64,000 nt of DNA from Tetrapisispora phaffii CBS 4417 (Eukaryota; Ascomycota; Saccharomycetes; Saccharomycetales; Saccharomycetaceae), in the NCBI RefSeq assembly GCF_000236905.1, contig NC_016526.1, forward strand, positions 248,001-312,000, given 5' to 3'. The notes beneath the pieces were generated by a model that saw only the letters and a list, made by a program, of their open reading frames with translations, was not told the origin of the DNA and searched no databases. The position numbers and the translations under genes were made by a program. Positions 51,862 through 62,068 of this stretch are shown here, one piece after another. Position 1 is the first letter of the stretch. The number at the start of each line of letters is the position of its first letter.

Positions 51862-52491
51862 AATGTTTAATTGAATTATTGAGTATATATCATCAATAAT
51901 TTTTTAATGAACAATAGATGACACTTAAATGTAAATAACTACACAACCGCTAGTTCGGACTTATATCTATATAAGTTTATTCTTTATTCACGGAAACCAT
52001 TTAAACTAAGTAATATTTATGATAACGATTTCTTAATTAATACTATAATAAAACTATTAACATTTATCGATATTAGAACCTCCTACACAGATGTAAATTA
52101 ATTGCAGTAACAGTTTCGTGGTACTACTAGTATCTTCATAAACTTATTTTATTTGATTTATTTATATTCAAATATTTCATCTTATCTTTATCTATCTTAA
52201 AGTAGTAATATTTTATGTAGTTATTAACTGCGCCCGCGACTACGAAAAGTTTCAATAATGAAATGAAATGTTGAAGGCATCACATTATTCGTACAATTTT
52301 CTAAATATAATTTTAAGAACAATGTTTGAATCTAAATCTCATAAAAGTAAGGAGTTTATATCGAATATATATTCATTAATATACCACATTGATGATGTTA
52401 TTTAGAATTGATAATTAAGTGTGATTAAATAAATCAGATCATCACTCCAATAGGATATAATTCCAGCATATTATTGTGATCAAATCGAAAG
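51862..52491. other. HRK1-TRE2 intergenic region
   Basis: 630 bp, AT-rich with one short GC patch (CTGCGCCCGCGACTACG near 52228). No gene or recognised site. Confidence 0.35.
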
Positions 52492-54906
52492 ATGGTTTCA
52501 ACTAATTATACAAAGTTGCCCAATAATGAAGGAAGTAAGGATATAATTGAAAGTGAAAATAGTAATATTACAAATGTAGAAGAGACAGTACAACAATATG
52601 AACAACAGAATTTACACGATGGAAATAATGATATAGAAATTCAAGACTTTGAATTACCTTCCCAACCCCCAGATTATGGTTTTAATTCTTCTGATATGAT
52701 AAACATTAACTTTGAAGATGCAGATTTAACTTGTGTAAATAGATCTTTTCATGAAAAGTTGAAGAATTTAGGTTATGATATTCATGGACATTTACGATCA
52801 AAATTTATTGACCCACTTTTTGCATTAATGCATTTTTTCTCTGAGAAACTAGACCTTTATTTGAATAAAGTTGGTAATCCACTGATACTGAGGAGATTTT
52901 TATATATAATATTCATGGGGGCCGTAGCGTTATACGTATTATCTAGTGATTACATGTCGAACACTCATACACGGGGTGCAAGAGGATTGTTTTCTGATCA
53001 TAGTTTGCTATTGGATTACGCCAAAAAATCGATAGATTTAGCTAAATTTGAAAATGATTTGGAATACATAAGTAGCATGCCCCATATGTCAGGTACAAAG
53101 GGTGACATTGCTATCAAAAATTATATCAGTGCTTCTTTCCAAAATAATGGCTTAAAATTAGTAAAGGAGCACTTGTATGGTGCATACTCTAATTATCCTA
53201 AATCTCAATCATTGCGATATTATATTAATGGAGATATTGCTAATAAATTCGATATTAAATTAACAAAGAATAATTTTAACCCATTATCTGCTCATGGAAC
53301 AGTTTTAAAAACACCGATTATTTATGGTAGTACCGGTACAGAAAGTGATTTCAAAAATTTAAAAGAAAATGGTTTGTTATCCGGTAAGTATATTATTCTA
53401 TTAGATTATGGGAAGGTTATTAGTGAACAGGTGCTATTAGCCCAAAAATATAATGCAACGGGAATAATTTTTATCTCAAAAGAAGACGTTAATAACCCAG
53501 ATTCGATTCAACAGAGATCTGTCGGTATTGAACAATACTCTAATGAATACGATAGCATGAGTTTAGATTCATCAAGTGTACCTGCATCAGACGCAACAGA
53601 TAAAATGATGAATAGATTTTCAAAAATACCTACCCTTCCAATATCGTATAGGGACGGAAGGACAATTTTGCAGCATCTTTCGATTCGAGGAATTAAGTTT
53701 TCTAATGGTAAATCCAGTGGTACTATAGGTGACGTACTTGTGGATCTTGCGGTTGAAACTGACGTTAAAGAGAATCATTTTGTCTCTGACATCATTGGTA
53801 AATTTGAAGGGAGAGAACAAACCGACAAAGCAATAGTCTTGTTAGCTTCAAGATCATCATTAGGATACGGAGCAAAATATCCAAACTATGGTACTGCTAT
53901 GCTTCTATCATTATTGGAATTATTCCAAGAAATGAAGTATAAATATAATTGGAAACCTTTAAGAAACATTTATTTCATATCTACTGGCGGGAATGAATTT
54001 AATCATGCTGGTTCAACTATGTTAGTAAAACAAAAATTAAAAGCACTTAAAGACGAAATATATACCGTGATAGATATATCTCAAATCGGCATTGAAAATG
54101 ATAATAGGGATATCAATATTCAAGCCCATCCACTTTTACAATCTTTTTTCAAGAATAAGGATATATCTGCAGATTTTAATATCACTTTAACAGATATTGA
54201 GCAATATGGCGATTGGTTTCCTTTTATGACTGTTGGAATACCATCCATAGTAATTGCAGACCCTGCTGTTCAAAACAGAGGACCATCAATAGAATCTCAA
54301 TCCGATACATTTGAATCACTTCAAACCATGCTTCATAAAGATGAAAAAACCAAACAAACATCTGATACGATCTATTTTATTTTAAAAATTGCTTTTAAAC
54401 TAATAAATGAACCATTAATTCATATGGATATCAGTGACCACGTTATAAAAATTGATAGCTATCTGAAAGATATTGTTAAAAATTATAGTAGAGAACTCAA
54501 TGTCAACAAAGTCACTGAAGGTCTCCTATTATGGAAATCTATTGGCACTGAATGGGAAAATTGGAAACGAGGATGGGAAAATGTTGTTTGGACTCATGGC
54601 CAAGGATTAGAACCATCTCTTCTATCCATAAATCGTTGGACCTGGAATAAAAAATTGGCAAATATTGGAAGACGTCAATGCTATGGTAAGGGTATTCCTG
54701 GCCGTCAATATCATAAAAATGTCTTATTCGGTCCAACATTATTTACAGAAAGTTTTGAGGGCAATGGATGGGTTTTCCCTGGTGTAATGGATGCTATATA
54801 CGAGAATAATTGGAAGGAGGCTCAAAAGCAAATGGACATTATAGGTGAGGTTCTCAAATATTCTGCGAAGTATTTTATAGAAGAAACTAATATAAGAGAC
54901 TATTGA
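52492..54906 (+). CDS. TRE2: Transferrin-receptor-like protein, TRE2/TRE1 type
   Basis: Type II membrane protein of 804 residues; S. cerevisiae Tre2 (YOR256C) has 809 and Tre1 is its paralogue. With Bsd2 they recruit the ubiquitin ligase Rsp5 to send the metal transporter Smf1 to the vacuole. The cytosolic tail carries a PPxY motif (PPDY, about 59-62), the WW-domain ligand. One membrane segment lies at about 139-156 (LYIIFMGAVALYVLSS). The lumenal part has a PA-like domain (about 270-420), an M28 peptidase-like domain (about 430-620) and a TfR dimerisation-like end. The zinc-binding residues of active M28 peptidases do not look conserved, which fits a non-enzymatic role. Order with OSW1 and SEC63 favours TRE2. 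Confidence 0.9.
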   Translation: MVSTNYTKLPNNEGSKDIIESENSNITNVEETVQQYEQQNLHDGNNDIEIQDFELPSQPPDYGFNSSDMININFEDADLTCVNRSFHEKLKNLGYDIHGHLRSKFIDPLFALMHFFSEKLDLYLNKVGNPLILRRFLYIIFMGAVALYVLSSDYMSNTHTRGARGLFSDHSLLLDYAKKSIDLAKFENDLEYISSMPHMSGTKGDIAIKNYISASFQNNGLKLVKEHLYGAYSNYPKSQSLRYYINGDIANKFDIKLTKNNFNPLSAHGTVLKTPIIYGSTGTESDFKNLKENGLLSGKYIILLDYGKVISEQVLLAQKYNATGIIFISKEDVNNPDSIQQRSVGIEQYSNEYDSMSLDSSSVPASDATDKMMNRFSKIPTLPISYRDGRTILQHLSIRGIKFSNGKSSGTIGDVLVDLAVETDVKENHFVSDIIGKFEGREQTDKAIVLLASRSSLGYGAKYPNYGTAMLLSLLELFQEMKYKYNWKPLRNIYFISTGGNEFNHAGSTMLVKQKLKALKDEIYTVIDISQIGIENDNRDINIQAHPLLQSFFKNKDISADFNITLTDIEQYGDWFPFMTVGIPSIVIADPAVQNRGPSIESQSDTFESLQTMLHKDEKTKQTSDTIYFILKIAFKLINEPLIHMDISDHVIKIDSYLKDIVKNYSRELNVNKVTEGLLLWKSIGTEWENWKRGWENVVWTHGQGLEPSLLSINRWTWNKKLANIGRRQCYGKGIPGRQYHKNVLFGPTLFTESFEGNGWVFPGVMDAIYENNWKEAQKQMDIIGEVLKYSAKYFIEETNIRDY

Positions 54907-55016
54907 TTTATGACATAAAATTGACATGAAAATTAATAATTTATAATATATATTAATATATGATAAGTATATATAATATTTCCAACCATTATCACATAAA
55001 AATTATTTTACTCTTA

Positions 55017-55892
55017 TCATCGAAAATGAGAGATGACAACTATCTCTGAGGTCTGTGTATTAACTACTTTGGGTGAATAAGTAATATGAAGAGCGGGGGA
55101 CTTTATAAATAGTTTCTTAATTTCAGGATTATTTATATGTTCTTTTTTACCATTGATGTTATACAGATACTTATTTCTTTTGCCTTTCCCTTTATCAAAC
55201 AATTTTCTGGAAATTATATTTTCTTTATCTATGACTGAATAATCATGTAACCGTACAGAAATATCATTTCCAAAATCCACAAACTCTGGAGAATTGGGAT
55301 TTGTTACTTGAATAGTATTATTTAGAGTTTTTTTTTGGAGATCTGTGGAATGTTGAAATAATAGATTTTTTCTTTGTATTATATTTTTACCATGATAAAC
55401 AACTTTCACATCTGCATTCTTCATGTAAATATTTTTGATAATTCTAACCGAATTAGCGCATTCATGATTCATTTTTTGTTTTAATTTATTGTCATTGTTC
55501 AAATATGTTTCCAAATTGTCAAAATGACTTAATCTGAATTTCCTTTTGCTTAAATGTAATCTTGACAATCTTGTTCTTTGTAGCATAGTAACATCTGGTC
55601 TATTTTCACACCCATCGTAAAAGGTAGTTATTAAGAGTGGTTTAGATTTTGCAGATCTCACTTGGGTTGCAGAAGGTAAGTTAACCATATCTTCTATGCG
55701 AACAGATGTAAGAGGAGTTCTTACATTAACAAATTTGTGTTTTAAATATTTTGACCATGTTTTTGTTGACTTTAATTTCCTTTCATTCGATTTTTTCTTA
55801 GAAAATCTATAGAAACAAATCCTTTTAACCTTTCTAACGTAGAATAAAACTTTTCTAGACCTTGATCTTCTAGGAGGGGGAGGTACCCTCAT
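55017..55892 (-). CDS. OSW1: Probable outer spore wall protein Osw1
   Basis: 291-residue basic protein with no recognised domain. In S. cerevisiae OSW1 (YOR255W, 278 aa) sits between TRE2 and SEC63 in the same orientation as here, and is needed for outer spore wall assembly. The N-terminus is very basic (PPPPRRSRSRKVLFYVRKVK). No signal peptide or membrane segment is apparent. A middle sporulation element, GTCACAAAT, lies about 220 bases upstream and supports sporulation-specific expression. The call rests on position, size and this site rather than on sequence motifs. Confidence 0.68.
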   Translation of the reverse strand: MRVPPPPRRSRSRKVLFYVRKVKRICFYRFSKKKSNERKLKSTKTWSKYLKHKFVNVRTPLTSVRIEDMVNLPSATQVRSAKSKPLLITTFYDGCENRPDVTMLQRTRLSRLHLSKRKFRLSHFDNLETYLNNDNKLKQKMNHECANSVRIIKNIYMKNADVKVVYHGKNIIQRKNLLFQHSTDLQKKTLNNTIQVTNPNSPEFVDFGNDISVRLHDYSVIDKENIISRKLFDKGKGKRNKYLYNINGKKEHINNPEIKKLFIKSPALHITYSPKVVNTQTSEIVVISHFR

Positions 55893-56110
55893 TGTAATTT
55901 ATCAGCAATATTATCTACGGTTTCGAATGAGTAACCAATATTTAGTAGCAACCTTTTGAATGCAGTTCTGGTAACCGAAAAGATAATAAAATTTACAGAT
56001 TAAAAAGACCAAAATATCTTATTTATATCACAATAATATTTTTTAAATTAATAACAACATTAATATATGTTCTTTATCTACTTTTATTTTATATCATTCT
56101 AAATTCAATG

Positions 56111-56119
56111 ATTTGTGAC
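56111..56119 (-). promoter_or_regulatory. Middle sporulation element (Ndt80/Sum1 site) of OSW1
   Basis: ATTTGTGAC on the plus strand reads GTCACAAAT on the OSW1 strand and fits the MSE consensus gNCRCAAAW. It lies about 220 bases before the OSW1 ATG, inside the 556-bp OSW1/SEC63 divergent promoter (55893-56448). Nothing else in that promoter is clear. Confidence 0.55.
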
Positions 56120-56448
56120 ATTTCTTACTGTGTCGTTTACCTGTCGGCTTCGTTATCGCCTTGTAATACAATATTTATTATGGCAATGTGTATCATTATC
56201 TACGAGTAAATACGTTTTTTCAAGAATACCCGTTTAAATATTTTCTTTATATTGAAAACTTCATCATAGTGTGAAATGCAATTGAACAAATCATTGAAAC
56301 TTGAATGATATAGTTATTGAAAGTGATAGTATTTAGGAACAGTGAGTTTTAAGTTATAAATTTTTTAATAGTCGATCAATAATTCTTGACAATTACCGTT
56401 ACAGATCTGCCAGATTTGAAAGTGTTGGAAAACAATAACGATTAGAAG

Positions 56449-58431
56449 ATGCCTCAAAGTTATGATTACGATGAAGGCAGTGAAACATGGCCGTTTTTCA
56501 TGTTAACTTTGTTGCTAACTGTTTTAATTCCAATGACATTAATGCAAATTTGGAAATTAACTGGTAAAACTGAAACTGAGGATGAAAAAGTTTTAAAGGT
56601 TAACAATTCAAAATCAGTAATGAATAAATTGGATGACAAATATACCGATAGTAGTATTGTTACCTTTAGAGATAAATATAATAACTCAATTAATAATGTT
56701 TTTAGCGCAAAGAATGGTCTTATTATTGTTGGTTGGATTTGTGTTTCAGTCTTGATTCAAATTATTAATAGTAATGAATCTATTGCAAAATCGGCAATGG
56801 GTACCTTTGACCCATATGAAATATTGGGTGTCACTGTAAGCTCGACTGAAAAAGAGATCAAAAAGGCTTATAGAAACTTGTCTTTGAAATTCCATCCAGA
56901 TAAGTTAGATAGAAATTTATCGGAAAAGGAAAGATTGTCAATGGAAGAAATATTCGTTCAAATTTCCAAGGCTTATGAAGCATTAACTAATCCTGCTACA
57001 AAAGAAAACTATTTATTGTATGGTCACCCAGATGGTCCACAATCTCAAATTCATGGTATTGCTTTACCAAGTTTCCTAGTCAATGGTTCTTTAATGGCCA
57101 AGATTGTTATTTTTGCATATGTTTCATTATTAAGTATTGGTCTACCATATTTAGTTAGAAACTGGTGGGTGAAAACCAGATCTTACACCAAAAATAATAT
57201 CCACGTTGAAACAGCATCATACTTTGTTGACAGAATGATCAACTATAAGCCATCTGAAATTTTAACAGTTAAGTTAATTGTTAGTTGGTTATCGCATTCT
57301 AAAGAATTCAGAATATATTATCCAACTTTAACTGCTGCTGATTTTGAAAGATTACTTCTAGCTCATATTAACAGAGAAAAGGTTGACAAATCAGAAAGAG
57401 ATATTCAATATAGAATTGTCGCTAAATGTCATACATTAATTAATGGTTTGGTTGCTATCGCTTGTGGTTTTAGAAATATGGATATTGCCTCTGCTGCTTT
57501 GGATACATTCAAGTGCATAATGCAAGCGGTTCCAGATTCTAAATACTCTGAAATCTTACAATTACCAAACGTCAATAAAGATCATTTTATTGAAAACTCG
57601 GAAGACATTTTTACAGTTGGTAAATTATTCACACTCGATGATAAGAAAATTGGCAAAGTATTAGGTATTAGCGACGAAGAATTATTAAAAGACACATTAG
57701 CTGTTGCATCTAATATTCCATTTTTAAGACTTTTAAAGGCTGAATTTAAAGTCCCAGGTGAGAAAAATGTCATAACTGGCTCTATCCCTTATATATCTTT
57801 GAAAATACTTGTTCACTCTGCTAGACAAAAAGTAATTTCTGAAAAGAAATTCCCAGAAAAATATTTAGAAGACGACGAAGATTTTGAAACTATAAAGGAT
57901 CCATATTCTAATCTTCAAACGATACCTTTAACTACTTACTCTTTCTCACCATATTTCCCAGCCAAAAGAAGAAGCGATTGGGTTTGTTTGATAGGTTTAC
58001 AAAAAGACAATAAGATTATCCAGACACCAGTTACTATTGATAGACTATCATTTAAAAATTTGAATAATGAGTTTGATAAAAGATTGATTACTGAAATCAA
58101 TGATAAAAATTTCAATCCTGAAGAATGGGATATTGCTAAGATTAATATTCCATTGGGTCAACCAGCACCAAACGAAAAGGGGACAGCATTTTTTAAGGTA
58201 GTTATAAAATCTGCTGATTATTTTGGTCCTGATTTGGAGTTTACGATGAAGATGGATGTCATTGATCCACCACCATTTGAAGAAAAAGAAGAAATATATG
58301 AGGATGATAGTGAAGATAATGAATCTGGTGAATCAGATGGTGAAGAATCTGAAGAAGAGTCAGAAGATGATAACGATTCTGATTACACAGATATTGATAC
58401 TGATACTGAGGATGAGGATGAAGATAATTAA
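56449..58431 (+). CDS. SEC63: ER translocon J-protein Sec63
   Basis: Sec63 is an ER membrane subunit of the Sec61-Sec62-Sec63 post-translational translocon. It recruits the Hsp70 Kar2 through a lumenal J domain. 660 residues (S. cerevisiae 663, YOR254C). Membrane segments lie at about 14-35, 90-108 and 218-236. The J domain lies at about 122-190 (DPYEILGVTVSSTEKEIKKA) with the essential HPD in LKFHPDKL. A cytosolic Brl domain follows (about 260-600), and the C-terminal tail is strongly acidic (EESEEESEDDNDSDYTDID), the usual Sec62-binding tail. The start and length fit the family well. Confidence 0.98.
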   Translation: MPQSYDYDEGSETWPFFMLTLLLTVLIPMTLMQIWKLTGKTETEDEKVLKVNNSKSVMNKLDDKYTDSSIVTFRDKYNNSINNVFSAKNGLIIVGWICVSVLIQIINSNESIAKSAMGTFDPYEILGVTVSSTEKEIKKAYRNLSLKFHPDKLDRNLSEKERLSMEEIFVQISKAYEALTNPATKENYLLYGHPDGPQSQIHGIALPSFLVNGSLMAKIVIFAYVSLLSIGLPYLVRNWWVKTRSYTKNNIHVETASYFVDRMINYKPSEILTVKLIVSWLSHSKEFRIYYPTLTAADFERLLLAHINREKVDKSERDIQYRIVAKCHTLINGLVAIACGFRNMDIASAALDTFKCIMQAVPDSKYSEILQLPNVNKDHFIENSEDIFTVGKLFTLDDKKIGKVLGISDEELLKDTLAVASNIPFLRLLKAEFKVPGEKNVITGSIPYISLKILVHSARQKVISEKKFPEKYLEDDEDFETIKDPYSNLQTIPLTTYSFSPYFPAKRRSDWVCLIGLQKDNKIIQTPVTIDRLSFKNLNNEFDKRLITEINDKNFNPEEWDIAKINIPLGQPAPNEKGTAFFKVVIKSADYFGPDLEFTMKMDVIDPPPFEEKEEIYEDDSEDNESGESDGEESEEESEDDNDSDYTDIDTDTEDEDEDN

Positions 58432-58621
58432 AGCTTTGTACTATATTAAAATTATAAACATATACAAATAATGATATAATATAATATAAAGGTATTTGAT
58501 ATAGCTTAGTGAATGCTGCTACATATGATAGCGTGGTAAAATTTTATCAATTACAATCTTATTTACTTAGAAGTATACATTCAGCACTCGAAATGAAAGT
58601 TGATTACTTATAAGAACTTTT

Positions 58622-59134
58622 TTATATTACCTTTTTCATGACATATGCATCTTTTGAACTCTCGTCTAAATCTTGATAGTAATTCTTTAGTGGAGTGCTA
58701 TCCAATTTAAACCCTTGTTTAGTGTACCATTCAATGGCATGTATGTTATTAATTGATACATGCACATATATATCGTGCTGATAATGTTTTTTCGCTTGCT
58801 CTTCTATAAACATTAACATTGTAGATGCTATACCTTTCTTTCTATAATTCTTTAAAACTACAATTAATTCTATATATATTCCTGAAGATAAAATTGAATT
58901 CTTCTTATTGGGTATTAGTCTTGCCTTGATTGCTCCAACTGGCATATCCCTAAAATATGTGATTTTGCTGAAGAAAACTTTGGACTCTGATGTGCATATC
59001 TCTTTATAAAATGAAGTTGGATATGTTATGGGCAAAGTATGTTTTACTAGAACTTCCAAAACTCCCAAATTTTTTTCATTAACAGTGCCTAACTTTAACA
59101 TACTTACTAGTGTATTACACTTCAAACTACTCAT
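58622..59134 (-). CDS. NAT5: N-terminal acetyltransferase NatE subunit Nat5
   Basis: GNAT-fold protein of 170 residues from ATG 59134 (S. cerevisiae Nat5/Naa50 176, YOR253W), which binds the NatA complex (Nat1-Ard1) at the ribosome. The acetyl-CoA-binding motif A is seen in IELIVVLKNYRKKGIASTML (about 98-117, RxxGxA). A C-terminal block (IHAIEWYTKQGFKL) corresponds to motif B. The preceding in-frame TTG at 59179 is not taken as the start. It is convergent with SEC63, as in S. cerevisiae. Sequence is fairly divergent, as Nat5 is among yeasts. Confidence 0.85.
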   Translation of the reverse strand: MSSLKCNTLVSMLKLGTVNEKNLGVLEVLVKHTLPITYPTSFYKEICTSESKVFFSKITYFRDMPVGAIKARLIPNKKNSILSSGIYIELIVVLKNYRKKGIASTMLMFIEEQAKKHYQHDIYVHVSINNIHAIEWYTKQGFKLDSTPLKNYYQDLDESSKDAYVMKKVI

Positions 59135-59409
59135 TAATGTAGCATTAAAACATTTTGACCTAAGCTTTTTAATAACCAATTAACCTTTAATAATCGATGA
59201 GTTCTAAGGTGTTTTTTATGCAGCTTAAGAGCCGCGTCTTCCTTATATCTAATTTTATTATTCCCAAAACTAGATCTTGAATCCTTTTAAATAATGAGAT
59301 AACATAGGTATATAGAGAGGGATTGTTACGGTTAAATGGTTAACAAACGAGGAGACATTAAATTTAAAATAATTAAAAGTTACATTAAAAACAAACAGCT
59401 TCACAACAT

Positions 59410-60567
59410 ATGTCTGTGGTCAGATCTTTAACCCTTTTAGAAACAAATAAATATCTCTTTAAATATGCTATAACCAGAGGATATTCATCATCTTTGCACA
59501 GCAATATTGAGGCTAATTTAGAAACATCTCATGTCTGGAAGAATTTGGAACTCGATCATTCGTATACAAAGCAAGAAAAGGTTGAAGTATTTAAAAAATA
59601 TTTAAACCACTTAATTACCAATGATTTATATCCGGAGAGTGGTTCAAAAGAAGATGATCTCTTGCGTGAGATTTTTCAAACAGTTTATAAGAAGCCCATG
59701 AAGAGAAGATTAAAACTTCAGCAGCTAAAATATATGTACAAAGGCTTATTGGATAATAAAATTAACCGTACTGATCTTAGTAATCTATTAGATTATGCAT
59801 ATAAATTGGAAATTATCAATGTATCAGTACCCAAAATTATTAAAGATAATGCTTTAAAATCCAACCTTCAAATTAAATCAATAATAAATAATGCATTAAA
59901 AATGGAGCCTAAAAATAAAAATAGTTTAGATAATGTCATTGATGGCTTGCAAGCGGATTCAAAAATAAATAAGATACCGGCTCGACATATAAAACTTTAT
60001 TTATCAAAAGAGAAACAGAAAAAGGATATAGGTATGAATAATGCCATCGATGATGCAGATATTCAATCGATTGGAGGTTATCTGGAAAAAGAAGGCATTA
60101 AGCAGAAAGAAATCAAGAAGTTAGCATGGGAGCAAAATAAAAAATATAATTGGCAAATTAATCAATCTCCAAAGTTAGAATCTGCAGCAGCTATGCTGTT
60201 CAAGAAATCCAACGATAAATATAAATTGAATATTTTATCATACATTAAAATTGGCTGTTTAAACCCTAGATATGATTTATCTATTCCTCTTTCTAATATG
60301 TTAGTTGAAAATTCCAATGCTAAAGAAATATTAGTATATGATTTATCAAATGAGAGTGTCATTTTAAAGACCAACACTATAGCACATAATGAAATTATAT
60401 CCAACGTTGAAATAAAAGATCTTTTTGACATTTTGAATCAACCAAACTTATCACCAGAAGATACGCTTGTTGTTTTAAATAAAATAATGGTTAATGATTG
60501 GGAGTTAATCGGGATTAACAATAGTAACAGATCTCAAATAATTTTCCAAAGACCGTTATGTCGTTAG
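59410..60567 (+). CDS. Unrecognised protein with probable mitochondrial presequence
   Basis: 385-residue basic protein. The first 28 residues (MSVVRSLTLLETNKYLFKYA, then ITRGYSSS) are hydrophobic and basic with a YS/SS end, like a cleavable mitochondrial targeting sequence. The body is mostly helical and Lys/Asn-rich, without a catalytic motif that I can see. A more globular C-terminus (about 255-385) includes EDTLVVLNKIMVNDWELIGI. It lies between NAT5 and TMA16, where S. cerevisiae has no gene on the YOR block. It may therefore come from the sister block or be lost in S. cerevisiae. A fast-evolving mitochondrial gene-expression or respiratory factor is a reasonable guess only. Confidence 0.75.
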   Translation: MSVVRSLTLLETNKYLFKYAITRGYSSSLHSNIEANLETSHVWKNLELDHSYTKQEKVEVFKKYLNHLITNDLYPESGSKEDDLLREIFQTVYKKPMKRRLKLQQLKYMYKGLLDNKINRTDLSNLLDYAYKLEIINVSVPKIIKDNALKSNLQIKSIINNALKMEPKNKNSLDNVIDGLQADSKINKIPARHIKLYLSKEKQKKDIGMNNAIDDADIQSIGGYLEKEGIKQKEIKKLAWEQNKKYNWQINQSPKLESAAAMLFKKSNDKYKLNILSYIKIGCLNPRYDLSIPLSNMLVENSNAKEILVYDLSNESVILKTNTIAHNEIISNVEIKDLFDILNQPNLSPEDTLVVLNKIMVNDWELIGINNSNRSQIIFQRPLCR

Positions 60568-60813
60568 AGTATAGACCTGGTATTTTAATTAGTGACATGT
60601 TCCTTTTTCTTCGACAGATATTACAAAATTACAATTATTAATCATATTCATTATAACCATAAATCAATCCCTTCCCTATATGACTATTTAAAACAGAAAA
60701 TTACAAGACTTTAAAATAAAAATGCACTAATATTATTATATGACGATTTATTCAGGTTCTTTACAAAGTTAGTTTCTTGTACTGAAAAGTTGGTTTAGCT
60801 TTCTTTTATCGCA

Positions 60814-61374
60814 TTATGACATTTCGACGTCATTAGTTTTGGTAATACTGTTCAAAACCTGCTCACCTTTATTATTAATTCTAATTAACTTCATATTGGT
60901 AACACCACCAAAAGTTTTATTCCATTTTCTGATAAATTCGACATTTTTTTCGTCAGTTAAATCGGGACACAAGAAACCCTTTTTGAATTCCTGCTCTTCT
61001 ATATCTCTCTTTTGTTGTAGCAGTAGTTGTCTATTTGTTGGTGGTCTATTAGATCTTCTCTTTTTTTTAAGATCATTTAATTCTTCATCATCTCTAGCAA
61101 TGAATTGTTCAATAAAAAGAGCAGTTTCTTCATGAGAAAAGAAAGGTTTCTCTTTGAGGGCATCAATATTTATAGCATTCTGAATGAATCCCACACGAGA
61201 TAGTTCGTGAGATTTTTTGTCATGATGGGCTTTCTTTTTCTCAGCTATTTTACCTTCACGCAAAGTAGCTTTATTAAGCTGTTGGAATTTACGGCCTCTA
61301 GGATGAATGACGTTCTGTTTAGATGAAGCTTTCATCCTTTTTTGAATTTTTCCTAATGACTTACTAACAGGCAT
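60814..61374 (-). CDS. TMA16: 60S biogenesis factor Tma16
   Basis: Small basic protein bound to pre-60S and 60S ribosomes; 186 residues (S. cerevisiae 178, YOR252W). Conserved blocks: the N-terminus MPVSKSLGKIQKRMK, NVIHPRGRKFQQLNKATLRE (about 20-39), LFIEQFIARDDEELNDLKKK (about 87-106) and GFLCPDLTDEKNVEFIRKWN (about 132-151). Helical throughout, with no catalytic motif. PAC- and RRPE-type sites in its promoter agree with a ribosome-assembly role. Confidence 0.95.
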   Translation of the reverse strand: MPVSKSLGKIQKRMKASSKQNVIHPRGRKFQQLNKATLREGKIAEKKKAHHDKKSHELSRVGFIQNAINIDALKEKPFFSHEETALFIEQFIARDDEELNDLKKKRRSNRPPTNRQLLLQQKRDIEEQEFKKGFLCPDLTDEKNVEFIRKWNKTFGGVTNMKLIRINNKGEQVLNSITKTNDVEMS

Positions 61375-61510
61375 CTTTTATTTTATTTAGTTTGGTGGAA
61401 TGGGTTGTTGTATTAAACCAAGAATTACAAGAAGTACAACTGGAGGCATATTCTGACAAATTTTATTCTCTTATGACATGTAATATACAAGAAAGTTTTA
61501 CGCATTTTAT

Positions 61511-61584
61511 GCGATGACCTTGGTTATTGTAGCTTTTTGATGCCAAAAATTTTTCACTGCGGGAAAACATTTAATATCACGTGA
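61511..61584 (-). promoter_or_regulatory. TMA16 promoter: PAC core, RRPE and CACGTG
   Basis: GCGATGA (61511-61517, PAC core), AAAAATTTTTC (about 61545-61555, RRPE) and a CACGTG E-box (about 61578-61583, Cbf1/Pho4-type) lie 140-210 bases before the TMA16 ATG. The rest of the 61375-62068 gap shows no gene. Confidence 0.55.
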
Positions 61585-62068
61585 TAGCGGTATACTATTG
61601 AATATCGATCTCACGGTGAAAGGAACAAGCTATTACCAAGTGACACACGCATTATTCATGAACTGGGATATATTCAGCTTTTAGTAATTAACCTATAGTT
61701 TATTTACTGTTTTAGCATTTAAATTATATTAAAATAAGATGTGGTTTTAGCATGGTCGTAAAACAACAATTGGATGCGAAAAATAGGACATGAAACTTCC
61801 AATTGAATATTAAAAGGTCCTGCCGGAATACGGAAAAACTGTTAGACAGATCATATTAATTTATATGTATGTATTTATAATTGTCCATATTTAGTGCATA
61901 TGAGAGATCTAGTATGTATTTATGACTTGTTTTTGTTTACAGTAGGGGAAAGTGTTAATATCTCCGGTGGTAATGTTATAATAACCTTTGCCTGAAGAAA
62001 AATTAGCATATTAGTTAACTGACTTTATATTCCCCTGAAACGTTCGATGCTATAAAAGTATTAAGCAT

